From UBA6821 sp044236545 (GTDB lineage: Bacteria; Verrucomicrobiota; Verrucomicrobiia; Chthoniobacterales; UBA6821): 23,226 nt of DNA. Location of the stretch: assembly GCA_044236545.1 (NCBI GenBank), contig JBIIGI010000039.1:1-23226 (forward strand), written 5' to 3'. Under the pieces are notes generated by a model, which made no database searches, had not been told where the DNA came from, and saw only the letters and a list, made by a program, of their open reading frames with translations. Numbering within the stretch: position 1 is the stretch's first letter; every line of letters starts with the position of its first letter. Below, in pieces: positions 14,267 through 21,473 of the stretch. The position numbers and the translations under genes were made by a program.

Positions 14267-15172
14267 ATGCCCTTTCCAGACATCGAGCCAGCCCGCGGGG
14301 ATGCCCTTGTTCTGAAATATCTCTACGGGGGAGTGGTCCATTACCGTCCGGGCGACCGCCTGGTTCCACGGACCCTGAAGGACTATGAGTTGGTGCTCAT
14401 GATCGAGGGGGCGGCCGTCTACCGGCACGATGACGAGGAGCATCAGGCTCCGCCCGGGAGCGTGATCCTGGCCCGCCCCGATTTCCGGGAGTCCTACCGT
14501 TGGGACCGCCGCCTTGCGACACGCCATGCCTATGTCCATTTCGACATCGCCACGATCCCCTCCGACTGGCCCGATCCGCGGGAGTGGCCCGTCTTCCATG
14601 CGAATCCCCCGGAGGTCGTCGCCCCGATGCTGAGGCACTTGCTCGAGAACATCGCCACGCACGGGGAGTCGGACTGGCCCACGCTCAGCGCCGGTGCGGA
14701 GGAGAGCCGTTTCCTGCAGTGTCTGATGACGGTCCTTCTCAAGCCCTCGCACGAAAGCGGGCTCTCCATCGGCGCCCGCCTCCCTGATCCCGTCCATACC
14801 TCGCTCAACCTGATGAGGGAGATCCTCGACATCAAGCCGGCGAGGGCCCTCCAGTTGGGGGAGTTGGCGGAGCGGTCGGGCGTGACCGGGAAGCACCTCT
14901 GCCGTCTCTTCCGGAAGTCGCTCGGCCACTCGCCCATGGAGACCTTCCGTTTGCTCAAGCTCCAGCTTGCGCTCGCCCTGCTCGGACGCTCCGGTCTCGC
15001 GGTGAAGGAGATAGCAGACCGCTGCGGCTTCGAGAACCCGCTCTACTTCACGCGCTGCTTCACCCGCGTCTACGGGAAATCCCCCACGCTGGTGAGGCGC
15101 TCCCTGCTAAGGAGCGAGCCGCCGCCCCCGAATCCCCTTCCCCCGGAAATCGCCCCGCGGATCTATTGGTGA
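14267..15172 (+). CDS. AraC/XylS-family transcriptional regulator
   Basis: The 301-residue protein has an N-terminal cupin-like sensing domain (about 15-100, including YELVLMIEGAAVYRHDDEEH and APPGSVILARPDF). A C-terminal double helix-turn-helix domain (about 185-285) includes LGELAERSGVTGKHLCRLFRK, then VKEIADRCGFENPLYFTRCF and GKSPT, the AraC signature. The start is ATG 14267; an in-frame TTG at 14225 would add 14 residues that do not look conserved. It is transcribed divergently from the desaturase-Rieske-reductase gene, so it probably controls that gene and galM in response to a small molecule. The ligand cannot be read from the sequence. The C-terminal Pro-rich tail is unremarkable. Confidence 0.93.
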   Translation: MPFPDIEPARGDALVLKYLYGGVVHYRPGDRLVPRTLKDYELVLMIEGAAVYRHDDEEHQAPPGSVILARPDFRESYRWDRRLATRHAYVHFDIATIPSDWPDPREWPVFHANPPEVVAPMLRHLLENIATHGESDWPTLSAGAEESRFLQCLMTVLLKPSHESGLSIGARLPDPVHTSLNLMREILDIKPARALQLGELAERSGVTGKHLCRLFRKSLGHSPMETFRLLKLQLALALLGRSGLAVKEIADRCGFENPLYFTRCFTRVYGKSPTLVRRSLLRSEPPPPNPLPPEIAPRIYW

Positions 15173-15194
15173 GGCGCCGCAAGTCGGTCATTTC

Positions 15195-15956
15195 TCACGC
15201 CCCGCGGAGGATCTTCATCCAGAGATTGAAAGCGACAAGAATCACGAGCAGTCCGGTGATCTGACGAATCCGGACGGCTGGAAGCAGGAGGGCTCCGGAG
15301 TGGGCGCCGATCAATCCCCCGGCGAGCACCGCGAAGGGCAGTAGCCAGTAGGCCTCAAGCCCGGTGGGGTGCCACCCCTGCTTCTGGAGCTGTCCCGCCA
15401 GTCCCGAGATGCTGTTGGTGAAAATAAAACAAGCGGCAAGGGCCGCGATCTCGCGTTCCGGGGCCCAGCGCGCAAGATGAAGGATGGGGGCCAGAAAGAT
15501 GCCTCCCCCAATGCCGACGATTCCCGAGAGGAGACCGAGCGGTGCACCGAGCAGCGGTCCGAATCGACCTATCAGGCGGCGGAACGGGGTCTCGACGGCT
15601 TTGCCCGGCTTGAGCGGCAGCAGCAGGAGAATCCCCGCGGCGCTGAGCGACAGGGCGAGCAGGAAAAAGAAGGTCATTTCCCGGATCGGGTAAAGACCGC
15701 CGAGATACGCCGCGGGAACCGAGAGCGCGACAAAAGGCAGACTGCGGCGCAGCGAGAAATGGCCGACCCTTGCGAACTGCGCGAATCCCTGTGCTGAGAC
15801 GATGAGATTGCATCCCAGGGAAATGAGCGGCAGGAGATGGGAGGGTGTCCCGTGAATCTGCAGGAGCGCCAGATAGGAGGAGCCTCCTGCAAAGCCGACG
15901 GTCGAGTAGACCAGCGCGACGAAAAAAAACAACGCGGCGAGCAGCGGGGTCGTCAC
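15195..15956 (-). CDS. TauE/SafE (TSUP) family membrane permease
   Basis: A 253-residue hydrophobic protein with about seven or eight membrane segments. The two halves each carry the TSUP glycine motif: VGFAGGSSYLALL near the N-terminus and GIVGIGGGIFLAPIL in the middle. Family members transport sulfite, sulfoacetate or other organosulfur anions, though most are uncharacterised. The start is taken as GTG 15956, 4 bp after the moaA stop, with GGGGGA overlapping the moaA end as ribosome site. The longer frame (to 16067) lies inside moaA and is rejected. Coupling to moaA suggests a link to sulfur or oxyanion handling in cofactor metabolism; the substrate is unknown. It converges on the AraC-type gene with no terminator between them. 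Confidence 0.88.
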   Translation of the reverse strand: MTTPLLAALFFFVALVYSTVGFAGGSSYLALLQIHGTPSHLLPLISLGCNLIVSAQGFAQFARVGHFSLRRSLPFVALSVPAAYLGGLYPIREMTFFFLLALSLSAAGILLLLPLKPGKAVETPFRRLIGRFGPLLGAPLGLLSGIVGIGGGIFLAPILHLARWAPEREIAALAACFIFTNSISGLAGQLQKQGWHPTGLEAYWLLPFAVLAGGLIGAHSGALLLPAVRIRQITGLLVILVAFNLWMKILRGA

Positions 15957-15960
15957 GGCG

Positions 15961-17031
15961 TCATCCCCCGATGAAGGACATCTCGACCTTTGGCGGCCCT
16001 TCCCCCGAAGCCGAGAGGGCCCGTAGCTCCGAATAGCGGTCCGAACGTGCCCTCCAGAGGCCGGCAATCATCCCGTAAAGTTCCTCGTCGTCGGGATTGC
16101 GGGCGCGGATTTCCCCGAGCAGGTCATGCCCCTGCGTGGCGAAGAGGCAAGTGAAGAGGCGACCGTCGGCGGAAAGCCGGGCACGTGTGCAGTCGCCGCA
16201 GAAGGGGGAGGTGACGGAGGTGATGATGCCGAACTCCACCTGGTCATCCAGGTAACGGAAGCGGCCCGCCACCTCGCCCCGGTAGGCTGGCGAGACCGGT
16301 TCGAAGGGCATCATGGCGCCGATCAGATCCAGGATATCCCTTCCACCCACCACGGATTCCGGGCGCCACCCGTTGACATTGCCGACATCCATGAACTCGA
16401 TGAAGCGCAGCGTGATGCCGGCCTCCTTGAAGTGGCGCGCCATGGGGAGGATCTGGGAATCGTTCGTGCCGCGCTGGACGACCATGTTCACCTTGACGTC
16501 GAGTCCCGCGGCCCGCGCCGCGGCGATGCCCGCCAGCACGAGGTCGGGATGCTTTCCCCGGCCGTTCATTGCACCGAAGACCGCCGGGTCGAGCGCGTCA
16601 AGGCTGACGGTGACGCGCCGGAGTCCGGCCTCCGCAAGACGCTGGGCGAAGGAGGGCAGCAGGAGCCCGTTGGTCGTCATGGCCACATCCTCGAGAAGCT
16701 CGAATTTTCCCAGTCGTTCGAGGAATTTCACCACGCCGGGTCGCAGCAACGGCTCCCCACCCGTGATGCGGAGCTTCCTCACCCCGCAGCGGACGAAGGC
16801 GCCGATGATCCGGTCGAGTTCGGTGAGGCTGATGAGTTCCTCCTTGCGCAGGAAGGCATGGTCGTCGCCGAAGACATCCGCCGGCATGCAGTAGGTGCAG
16901 CGGAGGTTGCAACGGTCCGTTAGCGAGACGCGCAGGTCATGGACGGGCCGTCCCAAGGTATCGCTTGGAAGAGCGGCATCCGGGCCTGTCCGGCTTTCGT
17001 GGCTCGTCGGTCTCTTTGTTGTTTCCGGCAT
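15961..17031 (-). CDS. moaA: GTP 3',8-cyclase (molybdenum cofactor biosynthesis protein A)
   Basis: Radical SAM enzyme that rearranges GTP to 3',8-cyclo-GTP, which MoaC turns into cyclic pyranopterin monophosphate. The 356-residue protein has the N-terminal CxxxCxxC cluster (Cys41, 45, 48 in DRCNLRCTYC). TGGEPLLRP follows for SAM. The C-terminal second cluster region PFCGDCTRARLSADG leads to a further Cys in FTCLF. It ends in Gly-Gly as in functional MoaA. ATG 17031 is chosen; a TTG at 17043 would add four residues. Its start is only 33 bp from that of divergent moeA, so the two promoters must overlap or lie partly in coding sequence. TSUP follows it by 4 bp. Confidence 0.96.
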   Translation of the reverse strand: MPETTKRPTSHESRTGPDAALPSDTLGRPVHDLRVSLTDRCNLRCTYCMPADVFGDDHAFLRKEELISLTELDRIIGAFVRCGVRKLRITGGEPLLRPGVVKFLERLGKFELLEDVAMTTNGLLLPSFAQRLAEAGLRRVTVSLDALDPAVFGAMNGRGKHPDLVLAGIAAARAAGLDVKVNMVVQRGTNDSQILPMARHFKEAGITLRFIEFMDVGNVNGWRPESVVGGRDILDLIGAMMPFEPVSPAYRGEVAGRFRYLDDQVEFGIITSVTSPFCGDCTRARLSADGRLFTCLFATQGHDLLGEIRARNPDDEELYGMIAGLWRARSDRYSELRALSASGEGPPKVEMSFIGG

Positions 17032-17064
17032 GGAACGCTGCAAGCTACCCTCGCCCCGGCTTCC

Positions 17065-18264
17065 ATGAAATCACTAATCACGCCTTCGCGCGCCGAGACC
17101 CTCATCCTTCCCCTGAGGAAGCCCTTCCCGGCGGAGCCTTGCGATTTGGAACGGGCCGCGGGAAGGATTCTGCGTCAGGAGATCAAGGCCGATCACGATT
17201 TCCCCCCCTTCGACCGCGTGACGATGGACGGGGCTGCGGTCCGCGCCGCGGAGATCAGCTCGGGCCGGAGGAACTTTCGCATCCGAGGGATGGCGGTCGC
17301 AGGAGAAGCGGGTGCCGTGCTTCCTACGGAGGAGGGTGCGGCGATGGAGGTGATGACGGGGGCGATCCGGCCCGACGGTGCCGACTGCATCCTGCCGTGC
17401 GAGTGGTACCGGCTTGAGGAGGGAGTCCTCACGCTCTCGGAGGAAGCATCTCCGCAGGCCGGTGTGTTCATCCATGCCCGTGGATCCGATCATCGGACCG
17501 GCGAGGTCCTGCTCCCTCCCGGTATCCGCCTTGGGCCGGTCGCCATCAGCATCGCGGCCGCCTGCGGGTCCGAGCGACCGATGGTCTCCGCGCTCCCTCG
17601 CCTCGCGGTGATCGGAACGGGTGACGAGTTGGTGCCCGTGGGGGAAAAGCCCGGACCCGGGCAGATCCGCCGCACCAACATCGCCGCTCTTTCCTCGGCT
17701 CTGGAACTGGCCGGGCATCCGCCCTCCGAGACCGGATGCCTCCGCGATGACCCGCAATCCCTCCGAGCGGGGCTGGAAGGGATCCTCTCCCGCAACGACG
17801 TGGTCGTCCTGACCGGAGGGGTTTCCAAGGGAAAGCGGGACCATGTGCCCGAAATCGCCCGGCAACTCGGTGCCCTGCCCGTCCTGCACGGCATCGCCCA
17901 GCGCCCCGGCAAGCCGATGGCGGTCTGGAACATGCCGGACGGCCCCGTGATCTTCGGCCTACCCGGCAACCCGGTCTCCGCACTGGTCTGCCTGCACCGC
18001 TATCTCCTTCCGGCGCTCGGTAATTGGAGCGGAGCGGTTCCGGTCGCAACGCCCCGGATGAAACTCTCCGGAGGCTTCGTGCGCCCCCCCGGACTGACGC
18101 TCTTCCTTCCGGTTGTTGCGGAAAGCAACGGGTCGGCGCGTCCTCTGCCGGTTGCGAATTCCGGGGACTTCGCCGGACTGATCGGCTCCACCGGATTCAT
18201 GGAACTGGATGAAACGTTTGCAGAGGGGGGTGAGGCACCATATTTTGCATGGGCCGCATCATGA
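17065..18264 (+). CDS. moeA: Molybdopterin molybdenumtransferase
   Basis: Inserts molybdate into adenylylated molybdopterin. The 399-residue length fits MoeA. Motifs are FPPFDRVTMDGAAVR (the MDG at 54-56 matches the family's MDGYA, with Ala replacing Tyr), VIGTGDELVPVG, VVLTGGVSKGKRDHV (TGGxSxGxxD), RPGKPMAVW and GLPGNPVSAL. The start is ATG 17065; the open frame extends upstream to 16939 but overlaps divergent moaA. It heads the plus-strand operon, overlapping moaC by the ATGA at 18261-18264. The Mog/MoaB adenylyltransferase that prepares its substrate is not present in the window. Confidence 0.95.
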   Translation: MKSLITPSRAETLILPLRKPFPAEPCDLERAAGRILRQEIKADHDFPPFDRVTMDGAAVRAAEISSGRRNFRIRGMAVAGEAGAVLPTEEGAAMEVMTGAIRPDGADCILPCEWYRLEEGVLTLSEEASPQAGVFIHARGSDHRTGEVLLPPGIRLGPVAISIAAACGSERPMVSALPRLAVIGTGDELVPVGEKPGPGQIRRTNIAALSSALELAGHPPSETGCLRDDPQSLRAGLEGILSRNDVVVLTGGVSKGKRDHVPEIARQLGALPVLHGIAQRPGKPMAVWNMPDGPVIFGLPGNPVSALVCLHRYLLPALGNWSGAVPVATPRMKLSGGFVRPPGLTLFLPVVAESNGSARPLPVANSGDFAGLIGSTGFMELDETFAEGGEAPYFAWAAS

Positions 18265-18767
18265 ACCCCTCCGCACCTGCTCCGACCTGGAGCCATCTCG
18301 ACCCCTCCAATAACCCGATGATGGTCGATGTCTCGGCCAAGCCGGTCACCGCCAGATCGGCCCGCGCCGAGGCGCTCATCGCCCTGCCTCCCGAGGTGGA
18401 GGCACAACTCCGGGACGGAGAGATCAGGGTGCCGAAGGGCCCCGTGTTCCACACCGCCATTATCGCCGGAACCATGGCCGCCAAGAAGACCTCGGAGCTG
18501 ATCCCCTTCTGCCACACCCTCCCTCTCGACGGGGTAAAGATCGCGATCGCCGCGGCCGGGCAAGGACTGCTCCGCATCGAGGCCTCGGTCAAGGCGACCC
18601 ACAGGACGGGCGTCGAGATGGAGGCGCTCACCGCCGCGACCGTGGCGGCGCTGACCGTCTTCGACATGTGCAAGGTCTTTTCCAGCGCCATGGAAATCCG
18701 GGTTGTGCGCCTGCTCGAAAAGCTGGGGGGCAAGGCCGATTATCACGCCGATCAGGCCCCGCGATGA
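18261..18767 (+). CDS. moaC: Cyclic pyranopterin monophosphate synthase
   Basis: Converts 3',8-cyclo-GTP from MoaA into cyclic pyranopterin monophosphate. The 168-residue protein shows the family blocks MVDVSAK, IPFCHTLPLDGVKI and VKATHRTGVEMEALTAA followed by LTVFDMCK, which contain the active-site His, Lys and Asp residues. ATG 18261 overlaps the moeA stop as ATGA and is preferred over ATG 18249, which would add four residues. It overlaps the next gene by another ATGA. MoaA, its partner enzyme, is encoded divergently about 1.2 kb away rather than adjacent. Confidence 0.96.
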   Translation: MNPSAPAPTWSHLDPSNNPMMVDVSAKPVTARSARAEALIALPPEVEAQLRDGEIRVPKGPVFHTAIIAGTMAAKKTSELIPFCHTLPLDGVKIAIAAAGQGLLRIEASVKATHRTGVEMEALTAATVAALTVFDMCKVFSSAMEIRVVRLLEKLGGKADYHADQAPR

Positions 18768-19636
18768 AGCCGCCGCTCCGAGGTCTCCTGCTGGCGGGGG
18801 GAAGAAGTACCCGGATGGGACGCGACAAGGCCTCGATGATCCTGCGTGGGAATGGGCAAACGCAGGCGGCGAACGCCCTGCGACTGCTTGAGGGAAGCTG
18901 CGCTCGGGTATTCCTTTCGCTCCGCGAGGGACAGGAAAAACCGGAGGGTTGCGGCTCCGTGGAGATCCTGCGCGACGCGGTCTCCTGCGGCGGTCCCCTG
19001 GCCGGGATCCTGACTGCCATGAGGCACGATCCGGAGGCGGCCTGGCTGGTCCTTGCCTGCGACCTCCCGTTTGTCGACCCGGACGTGATTTCCCGTTTGC
19101 TGGCCGGTCGAGACGACGCGCCCTTCACGGCATTTGCCAGTGCCGTTGACGGATTGCCGGAGCCGCTTTGCGCGATCTACGGGCCCGCGGCGCTTCCCAT
19201 CCTCGAGGAGCACGCCGCGCGGGGCCATGTCTGCCCCCGCCACATCATGGCGGAGGAGGGGGCCCGGCTCCTGGAGCTTCCCGCGGCGGCGCGTCACGCC
19301 CTGGAAAACATCAACACGCCGCGGGATCTTGAAATGATGACCCGTTTCAGCGATCCCGGCGCCGCCGCGCCGGAACCAATCGGAGAGACTCCGGGCAGGG
19401 AAGTCCGCTTGGGATGGTTCGGCCTACTCGCCGAACAACGTGGCCGCCGAGAGGAGATGCTTGTCACCCCGGCGGGCACCGTCGGGGAGTTGTTCGCCGA
19501 ATTGGCCGCGCGTGACGGGACGGTCGGGGTCACGTCCGGTGTCCGCTTCGCGGTCAATGATGAGTTTGCCCCCCCGGATCACCCGCTCAAGGCCGGTGAC
19601 AAGGTGGTCTTCATGCCCCCCTTTTCGGGAGGGTGA
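18764..19636 (+). CDS. MobA-MoaD fusion: Mo-cofactor guanylyltransferase plus molybdopterin synthase small subunit
   Basis: A 290-residue protein with two recognisable parts. Residues 1 to about 195 are MobA-like: LLLAGGRSTRMGRDKA (8-23) is the nucleotide-binding LAGGxSxRMGxDK motif, and PLAGIL and LACDLPFVD (Asp100) follow. Residues about 213-290 are MoaD-like, with VRLGWFGLLAEQRG and a C-terminus VVFMPPFSGG ending in Gly-Gly, the tail that is thiocarboxylated and inserted into MoaE. A short Pro/Ala/Glu linker (196-211, about 19349-19396) joins them, and there is no internal start codon at the junction. The orientation leaves the MoaD tail free. ATG 18764 overlaps the moaC stop as ATGA; moaE starts 6 bp after its stop. 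I know no well-described precedent. Confidence 0.93.
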   Translation: MKPPLRGLLLAGGRSTRMGRDKASMILRGNGQTQAANALRLLEGSCARVFLSLREGQEKPEGCGSVEILRDAVSCGGPLAGILTAMRHDPEAAWLVLACDLPFVDPDVISRLLAGRDDAPFTAFASAVDGLPEPLCAIYGPAALPILEEHAARGHVCPRHIMAEEGARLLELPAAARHALENINTPRDLEMMTRFSDPGAAAPEPIGETPGREVRLGWFGLLAEQRGRREEMLVTPAGTVGELFAELAARDGTVGVTSGVRFAVNDEFAPPDHPLKAGDKVVFMPPFSGG

Positions 19637-19642
19637 CACGCC

Positions 19643-20095
19643 GTGAACGCAGATTTCTCCATCAGCCAGCATCCCCTCGACATCACGCCACTGCGTGAGG
19701 CGCTCTCCTCGCCCGACTGCGGCGGCTTCGTCCACTTCGAGGGGCGCGTGCGCAACCATCACGCCGGCCGTGCCGTCACGGCGCTGCGTTACGAGGCCTA
19801 CCGCGAACTGGCGGAGAAGGAGGGGGCGCTCATCGTCGCGGAGATCTCCCGGAAGCACGGGGTGAAGGCGGCCGCCGTCCATGCGGTCGGCGACCTGCGT
19901 CCCGGCGACCTTGCCGTCTGGGTGGGGGCCGCAGCCGCCCACCGCGAGGCGGCATTCGCCGCATGCCGCGAACTGATCGACGCCATCAAGGATCGGGTGC
20001 CGGTCTGGAAGCACGAGACCTATGCCGACGGCAAGTCCTCCTGGATCGCGGGTTGCGACCATGCCGGCACCGCCGGAAACCCGGATCACCAGTGA
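19643..20095 (+). CDS. moaE: Molybdopterin synthase catalytic subunit
   Basis: Large subunit of molybdopterin synthase; it adds two dithiolene sulfurs from MoaD thiocarboxylate to cyclic pyranopterin monophosphate. The 150-residue length is normal. Visible motifs are GGFVHFEGRVRNHHAGR, LRYEAYRELAE and the active-site segment IKDRVPVWKHET. Lys116 and Lys123 have the same seven-residue spacing as the two catalytic lysines of E. coli MoaE (Lys119 and Lys126). The start is GTG 19643 with GGGAGG about 10 bases upstream, inside the end of the MobA-MoaD gene. Its small-subunit partner is therefore the MoaD part of the preceding fusion, unless another moaD exists elsewhere. Confidence 0.95.
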   Translation: MNADFSISQHPLDITPLREALSSPDCGGFVHFEGRVRNHHAGRAVTALRYEAYRELAEKEGALIVAEISRKHGVKAAAVHAVGDLRPGDLAVWVGAAAAHREAAFAACRELIDAIKDRVPVWKHETYADGKSSWIAGCDHAGTAGNPDHQ

Positions 20096-20601
20096 ACGTC
20101 GAACTCCACGACATCTGGATCTCGCCCGGCCATGATTTTAAGGGGCGTCACGGACTCGGGCGCCTAGGGCATGGAGTGAGGCGTGTCGCGGAGGTTCTCT
20201 GCCATGCCGGAAAGGGAATCGAGGGGGACCGCTACCACGGCGAAAATCCCGGGGGCAAGACGCAGATCACCTTTCTCTCCCTCGAGGTTGTCGAGGAGAT
20301 GCGCCGCACGCTCGGGATCGCGCTTCCCGATCCCTCCGTTCTCAGGCGGAACGTGCTCCTCTCCGGGGTCGATCTCAACACCCTCATCGGACGGAAATTC
20401 CGTCTTGGCGGTCTCCTCTTCGAGGGAATGGAGGAGTGTCGTCCCTGCTACTGGATGGATGAGGCCGTCGGGCCGGGGGCCAACGCCTTTCTGGCCGGGA
20501 GGGGAGGGCTGCGCTGCAGGATCCTTGAAGACGGGATCCTGCGTTGCGGACCGGCGTTGCTTGAAGTTCCTGACTCCGGAATGGAAAACGCCGGGGTCTG
20601 A
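20092..20601 (+). CDS. MOSC-domain protein
   Basis: A 169-residue stand-alone MOSC domain (named after the C-terminal domain of Mo-cofactor sulfurase). Typical segments are KGIEGDRYHG (41-50), LRRNVLLSGVDLNTLIG (84-100) and MEECRPCYWMDE with Cys116 and Cys119. MOSC proteins bind Mo cofactor or carry sulfur for it, and some (YiiM, mARC type) reduce N-hydroxylated compounds. No ferredoxin domain is attached. GTG 20092 overlaps the moaE stop as GTGA, giving strong coupling to molybdopterin synthase. Placement between moaE and fdhD suggests a role in cofactor sulfuration or delivery, which is inference. Confidence 0.88.
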   Translation: MNVELHDIWISPGHDFKGRHGLGRLGHGVRRVAEVLCHAGKGIEGDRYHGENPGGKTQITFLSLEVVEEMRRTLGIALPDPSVLRRNVLLSGVDLNTLIGRKFRLGGLLFEGMEECRPCYWMDEAVGPGANAFLAGRGGLRCRILEDGILRCGPALLEVPDSGMENAGV

Positions 20602-20616
20602 CCGTACGCTCCGGTC

Positions 20617-21450
20617 ATGACCACCCGTCCCGATACGGAGGAAGAAAATCCGGGCATCAGCCCGTGCCGCGCCCTGCGTCAGGAGGAAGGGCGGGAGACG
20701 GAGGTCGGCGAGGAACTGACGACCGAACGTCCCCTGCAGATCGTCGTGAACGGGCGGGCGTTCTCCATGACGATGCGGACCCCCGGTGCCGAACGTTATC
20801 TGGTGAGGGGGCTTCTCCATGCCGAGGGAATCTGCAGCGAAGGGTTCCTGTCATACGAACAGGCCGAGATGGAGGACGGAACGTTGGTGAACGTGATGAC
20901 TGCGGATCGCCCGGAGCAGGGGGAGCGCCGCACGCTCGCCTCCACTTCATCCTGCGGCATCTGCGGAAGGGAATCAACGGGAAGGCTCTTCGAGGGGGTT
21001 TATCCCGTGCTGAGAGAGCAGTCGGTTTCGGCCGCTGATCTGGAAAGAATCCACCGGAATGCCGGACAGCTTCAGCGGACCTTCCGGGGAACGGGGGGAA
21101 GTCATGCCGCATCTGCCGCCAAGGCCGGAGGGGAGGTGCTTGCCCTATTCGAGGACATCGGGCGCCACAACGCCGTCGACAAGGTGGTCGGATTCCTTCT
21201 GGAGAACGGTCTTGCGGAACAGGCCGACGTGCTGACGGTTAGCGGACGGGTCTCCTTCGAGATCGTCCAGAAATGCGCCCGGGCAGGCATTCCCATCCTT
21301 TCGGCGATTTCCGCCCCTTCCTCACTTGCCGTGGAAACGGCGGGGCGCTGGGGGATCACGCTGGCGGGGTTCTGCCGAGAGGGGCGGGCCACCTTCTACA
21401 GCGGATTTCACAGGGTCCGCCGCTCGATGACGGAACTTCCCACCGGTTGA
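20617..21450 (+). CDS. fdhD: Formate dehydrogenase accessory sulfurtransferase
   Basis: Moves sulfur from a cysteine desulfurase to the bis-MGD cofactor of formate dehydrogenases, supplying the terminal sulfido ligand. The 277-residue protein contains the loop CGIC (Cys113 and Cys116) that matches the sulfur-carrying CxxC of E. coli FdhD (Cys121/Cys124). LFEDIGRHNAVDKVVG and SGRVSFEIVQKCARAGIPILSAISAPSSLAV are diagnostic. The start is ATG 20617, 15 bp after the MOSC stop, within the 10-bp palindrome GGTCATGACC and just after a small GACCG/CGGTC hairpin. It precedes the YdeP/FdhF-like enzyme that it presumably matures. Confidence 0.95.
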   Translation: MTTRPDTEEENPGISPCRALRQEEGRETEVGEELTTERPLQIVVNGRAFSMTMRTPGAERYLVRGLLHAEGICSEGFLSYEQAEMEDGTLVNVMTADRPEQGERRTLASTSSCGICGRESTGRLFEGVYPVLREQSVSAADLERIHRNAGQLQRTFRGTGGSHAASAAKAGGEVLALFEDIGRHNAVDKVVGFLLENGLAEQADVLTVSGRVSFEIVQKCARAGIPILSAISAPSSLAVETAGRWGITLAGFCREGRATFYSGFHRVRRSMTELPTG

Positions 21451-21473
21451 GAAACCACATAAAAACTCACATC

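Noticed and set aside
18764..19636. MobA-MoaD junction as an artefact of two adjacent genes
   Set aside because: The frame runs through without stop, no ATG, GTG or TTG with a ribosome site is evident at the start of the MoaD part, and a normal interdomain linker is present; it should still be confirmed by reads.
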